This document shows positions 1-6,100 of a DNA stretch of 6,900 nucleotides, in pieces. Origin of the DNA: Microcaldota archaeon (GTDB lineage: Archaea > Micrarchaeota > Micrarchaeia > Micrarchaeales > Micrarchaeaceae); the NCBI GenBank assembly GCA_021828345.1, contig JAJZJI010000060.1:1-6900 (forward strand), written 5' to 3'. Both the position numbers and the translations under genes were made by a program. The notes beneath the pieces are model-generated. The model was not told the origin of the DNA, made no database searches, and saw only the letters and a list, made by a program, of their open reading frames with translations. How positions within the stretch are numbered: the first letter of the stretch is position 1; every line of letters starts with the position of its first letter.

Positions 1-93
1 AAGCTTTCTTGCCTTTGAATCAATTCTTGCAATGCCTTTTCCGTCGTCTGTAACCAAGGCGCCTGCAACAGTAAGCTCTATTCCATTCGACAT
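1..93 (-). CDS. Cdc48/VAT-type AAA+ ATPase, N-terminal fragment (runs off the left edge)
   Basis: Read on the minus strand from the ATG at 93, the frame stays open for 31 codons to the window edge. The peptide starts MSNGIELTVAGALVTDD, followed by GKGIARIDSKARKL. This matches the start of the N-domain (double-psi beta-barrel) of archaeal Cdc48/VAT ATPases: a short leader, a GI-x-L-x-VA-x-A strand, a D-x-G turn, and a G-x-x-R-[IL]-D segment leading to the first helix. Family members are hexameric unfoldases with two AAA+ modules that feed proteins to the proteasome. None of the ATPase motifs lie inside the window, so the assignment rests on the N-domain alone. An N-domain-only relative is possible but less likely. 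The gene is divergent from the rest of the window and gives no hint of a shared function. Confidence 0.72.
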   Translation of the reverse strand, partial: MSNGIELTVAGALVTDDGKGIARIDSKARKL

Positions 94-117
94 AAATACC
101 AGTTTTAAGTTTTAAAA

Positions 118-151
118 GTTTAAATTCAAATTCAATAAATAAATATTTAAA
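118..151 (-). promoter_or_regulatory. Candidate promoter of the Cdc48-like gene
   Basis: Two TATA-like boxes can be read on the minus strand upstream of the ATG at 93. ATTTAAAC (plus 118-125) is centred about 28 bases from the ATG and would give a leaderless mRNA. TTTAAATA (plus 144-151), a better consensus, would give a leader of roughly 25-30 bases. No Shine-Dalgarno-like sequence is evident just upstream of the ATG. The whole stretch is so AT-rich that either match could be chance. Confidence 0.35.
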
Positions 152-357
152 TATCTTTAAGTATTTTATTAATTATTAATTATCCCAGCATCTCAAAAAT
201 TTTATAAGATATAAAACTGGAAAAATAAAAAAGCATTCAGAATTCATATTTATATCATTTACTAGATAAAATATATCCTATAAAAATATATAAATATTGA
301 TGGAAAAAAGGCAGCTGACCAGATGCCTATCATTAAAATCAAATACTTAATGCATAA

Positions 358-366
358 TCTATAAAA
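358..366 (+). promoter_or_regulatory. TATA-like box for the GNAT-like gene, consistent with a leaderless transcript
   Basis: TCTATAAAA lies with its centre about 28 bases before the ATG at 390, the spacing expected if transcription starts at or next to the start codon. No Shine-Dalgarno-like sequence precedes the ATG, which fits leaderless translation. In AT-rich DNA the match alone is weak evidence; the spacing is what makes it plausible. Confidence 0.45.
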
Positions 367-389
367 CCCAAAAACAAACTGATATATAC

Positions 390-1103
390 ATGGCAAATTC
401 TAATTATGATAATATTGAAACAAACCTGATAAGGAGATCTGCATGCGAAGACGATGTTAAAAAAATCGTCAAGTTTGTGAACATGATTTCAAATGAGTCA
501 GGATATGCTGTTTTTGCTGTTGATGAAAATAACATCCGCAGCCAGGTAAAGACTGGCGCAGTTATAGTAAAAAGAAACAAGAGGATAATAGCATATATAG
601 GATCTGAATTCATAGGCTATTCTGAAAGCATGAACCCTATTGTTGAACTAAGGTCTGCTTGTGTGCTAAGAGAGTATAGGAAACAGGGCATAAATATGGT
701 AAACGAGATTGTCCTCATATCCAAACTGCGTAAAAAATACAGCAATGCAATTATAGTATCAATAAAAAACAAGCAAGGCATTATTATAAGCAGGGGTACA
801 AGTCTGAAAAAGCTAAACTTTAAGTTTTACAAATATTCCTCTTTAAGCAGATTCCTAAAAATAAAACCAATAATAAAAATAGGATTGAATGCTGCACTTT
901 TAAAGAAAATAGTAAGGGATGAGAAAAGGCAGCTTTTGATAGGAATTCAGACTTCTGAATCCTATATGCGCTTGATTTCATCTAGCAGTGTATTAAATTC
1001 TGTACTTAACTTTTACTGGAACATGAAAAGATCTCTGCATACATTTTCTATGGGAGCATATTTGAAATTTTTAAATTTGCTGTATCCAAAGCAAAAGCAT
1101 TAA
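390..1103 (+). CDS. GNAT-fold acetyltransferase-like protein
   Basis: The 237-residue product is predicted cytoplasmic, with no signal peptide or membrane helix. Residues 13-150 follow the GNAT order. IRRSACEDDVKKIVKFV (14-30) is the first strand and helix. GAVIVKRNKRIIAYIG (56-71) is the antiparallel strand pair. ELRSACVLREYRKQGIN (86-102) is motif A with the acetyl-CoA pyrophosphate loop, and SLKKLNFKFYKY (138-149) resembles motif B, where many members read K-L-G-F. Known GNAT enzymes transfer acetyl from acetyl-CoA to amines; the substrate here cannot be told. The loop reads R-K-Q-G-I-N where the family prefers [QR]-x-x-G-x-[GA], so the last small residue is replaced by Asn. Residues 151-237 form a basic extension beyond the fold that I do not recognise. 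The ATG at 390 is the only usual start codon after the in-frame stop at 348-350. The gene ends 61 bases before the next one and shows no functional link to it. Confidence 0.6.
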   Translation: MANSNYDNIETNLIRRSACEDDVKKIVKFVNMISNESGYAVFAVDENNIRSQVKTGAVIVKRNKRIIAYIGSEFIGYSESMNPIVELRSACVLREYRKQGINMVNEIVLISKLRKKYSNAIIVSIKNKQGIIISRGTSLKKLNFKFYKYSSLSRFLKIKPIIKIGLNAALLKKIVRDEKRQLLIGIQTSESYMRLISSSSVLNSVLNFYWNMKRSLHTFSMGAYLKFLNLLYPKQKH

Positions 1104-1110
1104 TAAATAA

Positions 1111-1120
1111 AGTCTATAAT
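1111..1120 (+). promoter_or_regulatory. Candidate TATA box for the DUF2341-like surface protein gene
   Basis: AGTCTATAAT, continuing into ATAAT, starts 54 bases before the ATG at 1165 and would give a leader of about 20 bases. No better TATA-like box sits at the leaderless distance. A close variant (AGTCTAAAAT) starts 51 bases before the start of the next surface gene. The leader contains the direct repeat AATTGAAAT (1141-1149 and 1153-1161) but no Shine-Dalgarno-like sequence. Confidence 0.35.
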
Positions 1121-1164
1121 ATAATTGGTATTAAACTGCTAATTGAAATATCAATTGAAATTTT

Positions 1165-2934
1165 ATGGACTTAATTAATATTTGCAAAAAAATCAGCGGA
1201 TGCATTTCACGCAAAACACCTTTCAAGGTTCAAACAGCATTTGAATTTCTGATTAAGTATGCTGCAGCGTTTGTTTTTATTGCGATTGTGCTTGGCGTAC
1301 TTTTTGTTGTTTTTTCTAAGGCAGGTCCGATTAATTACATTCCTTCGCAGTGTACAATTTCATCATCATTTTTTTGCCAAAGTGCATTATTGGATGAAAA
1401 TTCAACAAACATGTCTTTTGTAATACAATTTACAGATATAGCTGGAACAGGTCTTGCATCGGCCGTTGCATTTCCTGAAAATACAATAGTGGTTACAGCA
1501 ACAGATGTTGGGCTTAAAGGGATCAATTCCTTTACAGGAACCTGTAATAAAATGTATGCTCTTTATGGATCCCAAGTATACTGCCGTGTAATACTTCCGA
1601 ATAAAGCATATAATTTCAATAACTCTCAAGCATACCTCTCATTTTCAATACGCTATAAGATATGCAGCTACAATGCAACGCTCAAATTTTTATATGATTG
1701 CGGTGAAAATTCTAGTATTGAAGGGAGTGCATCAGTCAAAGTTACAAATGCAATTAATAAGTTGCAATACATACAGAATTATTATTATGTCCCAATAACT
1801 CTACATAACTCTCAACCACAGGCCACGCCAGCGCCTTTTCAGCAAATGCTTGTTGTAAATAGCAGCAAATATGCGCAGTATGAGGCAGGTGATCTACATA
1901 ATGTCTTCTTTTTTTACACTGAAAATATGACAATGGTACCATCTTGGCTTGCTGCAGGCAATAGTAATCTTTCTTCAAATACTGTTTACTGGCTTAAGCT
2001 TGCAAGTGGAATTCCTGCTTCATCCGAAATCAATATTACAATGGGTTTTGCTCCGCGCAATGAAAGCTCATTTAGCGCAATATCCGGCGAAGCCCCGCAG
2101 CTCTCTTTGCTCTATGGGCAATATGACAACGGTGCAAGGGTTTTTTTGGAATACAGCAACTTTAATGTTAGCAGTTCTATATGGCAGCCTGGTATTTTAT
2201 ATGGAACATATATTCCAAGCATTGTTTCAGGCTCTCCTGGAAGCATCAGCATGATTAATAATGTTCCTGATGAAGCAACTTATCTTATTGCAAATAATGG
2301 TGGAATTGCACCTATGCCGATAATAATTGATTCTATGTGGTCTTATTCATGTACTTCGACGCCATGCGGCGCAGGGTGGGCTATCTCGACATTTGGTAAT
2401 ACAGATAAAATTACTTCTTTTAATATTATGCCTTATAACATAAGCAGCAATCCTACATATAATGTTCTCCCATATAATGTTATTGTCTCCTCCACAGGTC
2501 CAGTACCACTGAATTCCACATATTTGAACAATGTATTTGAATATCTGCCAGGAGGGCAGGAGATTCCATACTCAACAATCTCGCAAAATTCATCTGTATC
2601 AAACAGTATTCCATTTGATAACCAGAGCTCGCACAATGTTTTTACTTATTTTGTTGTTAATCCTTTAAATCAGTCCGCATCAGCAGGATGGGTTAATACA
2701 GGTAATATTATCCAAATATCAAATTTTAGCAATGAAGCATCTGTGCCTTTAAATCAGACAATTACCAATGCAGTTCTAGCACAGCAGGTACATCAAAACA
2801 AGTATAAAGGACTGGTAGTCTCAGCATATTCTGAGGGATATCCAAGTACAATAAATCTTTACTGGCTTATTGCACGAGCATACCCACCGAATGGCGTAAT
2901 GCCTTCTGCGATATTTAGAAATGTGGTAACATAA
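1165..2934 (+). CDS. Secreted pilin-anchored protein with DUF2341-like and lectin-like modules
   Basis: The 589-residue protein opens with a class III (archaellin/pilin-type) signal: a basic leader to K21-V22, then Q23-TAF-E27-FL and a hydrophobic helix to about residue 50. A prepilin peptidase would be expected to cut before Q23, placing E27 at +5. Residues 60-200 form a beta-rich domain with three close cysteine pairs (63/71, 127/140, 167/179). Residues 208-325 resemble DUF2341. Recognisable elements are YVPITLHNSQ, FQQMLVVNSS, VPSWLAAGNSN, TVYWLKLASGIPASS and the INITMGFA strand, then GEAPQLS and YDNGARVF. Residues 326-585 are likely a concanavalin-A-like sandwich with a cysteine pair (396/401), ending in YWLIARAYPPNGVMPS, an ending I recall from archaeal proteins of this type. 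There are about 18 N-x-[ST] sequons and no C-terminal membrane helix, so the N-terminal helix is the only anchor. The ATG at 1165 is the only usual start before the signal. A role in surface binding is inferred, and the ligand is unknown. Confidence 0.72.
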   Translation: MDLINICKKISGCISRKTPFKVQTAFEFLIKYAAAFVFIAIVLGVLFVVFSKAGPINYIPSQCTISSSFFCQSALLDENSTNMSFVIQFTDIAGTGLASAVAFPENTIVVTATDVGLKGINSFTGTCNKMYALYGSQVYCRVILPNKAYNFNNSQAYLSFSIRYKICSYNATLKFLYDCGENSSIEGSASVKVTNAINKLQYIQNYYYVPITLHNSQPQATPAPFQQMLVVNSSKYAQYEAGDLHNVFFFYTENMTMVPSWLAAGNSNLSSNTVYWLKLASGIPASSEINITMGFAPRNESSFSAISGEAPQLSLLYGQYDNGARVFLEYSNFNVSSSIWQPGILYGTYIPSIVSGSPGSISMINNVPDEATYLIANNGGIAPMPIIIDSMWSYSCTSTPCGAGWAISTFGNTDKITSFNIMPYNISSNPTYNVLPYNVIVSSTGPVPLNSTYLNNVFEYLPGGQEIPYSTISQNSSVSNSIPFDNQSSHNVFTYFVVNPLNQSASAGWVNTGNIIQISNFSNEASVPLNQTITNAVLAQQVHQNKYKGLVVSAYSEGYPSTINLYWLIARAYPPNGVMPSAIFRNVVT

Positions 2935-3130
2935 TGCAACAAATTTAAGCAGCAGTATAAGGTAGTCTAAAATAAGTCTACAAAAAGAAAAAGCAGTATA
3001 ACAATAAATAATAAAAAAATAAAATAAATAAAAATAATAGTAATAAATAGTAATAAAAAGTAATGGTAATAACAGTAATAACAACAAATAAAACAAACAA
3101 ATAAAAAGTTTAAAATGTGTTTATTAAAAG
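2935..3130. repeat. A-rich low-complexity spacer with short direct repeats
   Basis: The plus strand here is mostly A, with single or paired T and few G or C. AGTAATAA or close variants recur at 3039, 3049, 3059, 3066 (without the leading A) and 3074, the first three exactly 10 bases apart. AGCAGTATAA occurs at 2951-2960 and again at 2992-3001, and AGTCTAAAAT at 2964-2973. No coding frame is credible. There are no plus-strand T-runs of four or more, so the usual archaeal oligo-T terminator for the upstream gene is absent. The complementary strand carries T-runs, including T7 opposite 3013-3019. Confidence 0.55.
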
Positions 3131-3165
3131 AGTCTAAAATATTCATTCTTATTTATAATTTATAA
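3131..3165 (+). promoter_or_regulatory. Candidate promoter of the LamG-repeat surface protein gene
   Basis: TTTATAA occurs twice in tandem (3152-3158 and 3159-3165). The first copy, read as TTTATAAT, is centred about 26-27 bases before the ATG at 3182, ideal for a leaderless start there. AGTCTAAAAT at 3131-3140 lies 51 bases before the ATG, the position held by AGTCTATAAT ahead of the upstream surface gene. An AGGA at 3174-3177 sits four bases before the ATG and could act as a weak ribosome-binding site if the transcript starts further upstream. Confidence 0.45.
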
Positions 3166-3181
3166 CTATTTGCAGGATTTC

Positions 3182-6100
3182 ATGGCTTTTAAAAACAGAA
3201 TACAGGTTGCGCTTGAATTTTTAATGATCTACCTTGTCATACTTGTAATTTTCCTGCTTGTATTTATGACTATAATAGTACAGAGATCAAGCCTTGTCTC
3301 TAATCAGGCTTCTCTCTCGCTTCAACTTATTGTCCAGAATATTGCTACAGAGATAGGCACTGTTGGCAGCAGCGGCAATGGATTTTCGCTCGCGCTTAGC
3401 CTTGTCCCTACAATTGATAATGTAAAGTATTCTATCTTGATGTCTAACACAGGGATGGTTATAGGTTCAATGAAGATAGGAGGGCAGAATATAACAGCAG
3501 AAGCATTGACCAATTATCAAAATTTGCATATAAATGGCACAGAAATAAAATCTCAAAACAATATAAAACTTTATTCAGTGCCTCTGATAAACGGCACTGA
3601 TTTGTATTTTTACAATTCAAACGGCAGTTTATATATCAATGAAAGGCCTATGAATTATTCTCCTCAAGGGGTAATATCATTAAAGCAGGCTGCTGCTGTT
3701 GAAGCAGCCACATTTAATGCGAGCAGGTTAAAGCCATCTATAATCTTAAATAATTACATTGCCCCAATAAGCAATAATTTTGCATCTCATACTATTTCTG
3801 CATGGATTTACCTGAATTCATACTCTTCTGCGCCTCAAGTGATATATTCAGAAGGCACGCCTTCTGAAACTCTTGTTTGGCAAATCCTTCCAGATGCAAT
3901 CTTGCAGCTTGGAATCTATAATGGAGCGCAATGGAATTTTGTAAATTCTTCTGCACCTATTCCTTTGCATCAATGGACATTTGTTTCTGGTGTTATCACA
4001 AAAGTGCCTGGCTCTACGACTTATTTAGTTCCTATAGAATATATAAATGGAACGATTGCAGGAGTTGAATCAAAAAATATTGAGACATTTGGAACAAATC
4101 CATCTGCGCATTATTTTGCAATAGGCGGAAATGTTTCTGCATCATTAAAAGATTTCAATGGCTCAATTGCAAACCTGCAAATATACAATACTTCATTGTC
4201 AAACTTACAGATTGATACTTTGTACCAAGAAGGTATAAGTGGCCAGCCCTTGGCAAAAGAAAGTCTTTTAGGATGGTTTCCTTTGAATGGAAATGCTAAT
4301 GAGTATACAGGAAACATAAATTTTACAACTGCTGACAATGTTACCTATATAAATGTTGGCGAACTCGCTCTCAATATCACAAGCAATGAAACATCAAAAT
4401 ATCTTGTTTCATTGTCAAGTGTTTATGGATCAATGTCAAGCAATGGCAATTATACTTCAATATTAGCATCTAATAACAATAATTATTTTGCATTTGTTAC
4501 AAGCAACAACAGCACAGTGAGTCCAGTTGCAGTCTCTGTTATAGAGCCGCAATCATCTATTTCATTTAATTCATTGCATTTAAGCTATAATTTCAACAAT
4601 CTTGCAGTATGGTACCCATTATCCTCTGGATTCGGAAGTTCTGCATATAATTTTGCATCTCAAAATACTATTACAAATGGAAATTTCAATAATGTTTCAT
4701 GGAGGTCTCCTATACCTAATGCAACTTCATTATCAGCTCCTCTTTTCAATAGCAGTGATTTTATAAAAGGTGTTATTAATGCAAAATATCTGAAAAACAA
4801 TGCTTTTAATACAAATACCCTAACTATATCTGCATGGGTTGATTGGAGCGGTTTACAAGGCATGCAGAACATTGCAAGCATATATAGCGCAACAAACCTC
4901 TTTGGAATATTTATAAGTGGCAGCAATTTTTCAGCAGTTTTGAACAATGGCACTTCTACAAGCTATTATTCAAATACATTAAATGCAAGCCTTTTTGAGA
5001 ACAATGAAGCCTTGATAACAGGCGTAATGAACCTAACAAATAACACTATGATTATTTACATAGATGGCATTCCAAGCAAAGCTTTACCTATATATTCGCC
5101 TGCAAGTCTCCAGGTCCAGGATTTTAGCATAGGAGGCATCTCAGGGGGGGATCCATTAGGTGCACTAACTTCATTCAATGGTAGCATCTCAAATGTGCAG
5201 ATATACAACACATCATTTACGCAGCAACAAGTATCAAAGCTTTTTGAAGAAGGCATAACAGGAAGTCCATTAGGAAATGCACCATTGATTGCATGGTTGC
5301 CTCTTGATGGAGCAATGAATGATTTTGCGCCGTCATTTTCAAGCACATCCTCTTCAAGCAAAATTACATACAAATACAAAGCTCCTGTAGTCAGCAATAT
5401 AAACAATTTCAATGCAGGCAGATTTTTTGCAAAAGCTGCAATGGTAAAAGGGGCCTTTTGTTGTAGTATTACATCTATACCTGCATATGAGAAATTCTGG
5501 AATGATTCAGTCAACCCAAACCCTCTAAATCCTGCAAATGTAATATTCAATGAATCAGGGCTTTTGAATATAACAAATTCTTCTAATGGCTTCGGATTTT
5601 CTTATAGTGGTTTCAATACAAAAAAAATATTAGGGTATAATACAATCCCATTTCCTTTAACATTAAATGAACTTAATAACAATTCAGTAGCTGCCAATGG
5701 GCCTAATCCGTTTCTTTCAGCATATATATATGTATATCTTAATAGTAGCTATTTAATTAAAATCAATCATAAGGCAGGTGCAAACATATTTTATAAGAAA
5801 TTAAACCAACAGGCATTTTCTGTATTACCAATGCAGAATTGGCTTGTTCCTGATTCAACAAATAAAGATTCTATTAATTTTAAACCAGGTATATATGAAT
5901 TTACAATTGATTGGATTAATATAATTAATTTTGGAAATATTGCAATAAATATTTCCAAGTTATATTCACCAAATGCAGTACCCAAATTTACAGCACTTAG
6001 AAAAAGTTATATAAAAAGTCAAACTGTACCAGGGATTACATCTAAGATAACAGTATGCGCATTAGTAAATGCACAGCAGCCGAATAATGCATTTATTGGT

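Larger units (their letters stand above)
94..389. other. AT-rich divergent intergenic region
   Basis: About 300 bases separate the Cdc48-like gene from the GNAT-like gene. The stretch is dominated by A and T, with TATA-like strings throughout (for example 143-154, 251-256, 281-297). I see no tRNA, no obvious structured RNA and no convincing small gene. The best small ORF is a 16-codon frame at 300-350 with no supporting signal. The region most likely contains only the two divergent promoters. Confidence 0.6.

Noticed and set aside
143..154. Perfect 12-base palindrome ATATTTAAATAT
   Set aside because: Made only of A and T in AT-rich DNA; expected by chance and partly explained as a TATA-like box.
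300..350. 16-codon ORF (starts MEKRQLTRC) in the divergent intergenic region
   Set aside because: Too short, with no ribosome-binding site and a TATA-like string only about 10 bases away; no evidence that it is translated.
1141..1156. Short inverted repeat AATTG / CAATT before the DUF2341-like gene
   Set aside because: Five-base AT-rich arms would form a very weak hairpin, and the overlapping direct repeat explains the match.
1909..1915. T7 and A8 homopolymers within genes (also 1369-1375, 2141-2147, 5620-5627) as slippage sites
   Set aside because: A/T runs of this length are common in such AT-rich DNA and do not stand out, unlike the G7 tract.
1949..2254. 101-codon plus-strand frame within the DUF2341-like gene
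   Set aside because: It is an out-of-frame shadow of a well-supported coding region.
2821..3096. 91-codon minus-strand frame over the A-rich spacer, rich in Leu, Tyr and Phe
   Set aside because: The hydrophobic residues simply reflect T-rich low-complexity DNA; there is no credible start context or family resemblance.
5056..5550. 164-codon minus-strand open frame inside the adhesin gene
   Set aside because: It lies wholly within the plus-strand coding sequence of LamG2, has no domain signature and no promoter, and the plus frame is clearly the real one.
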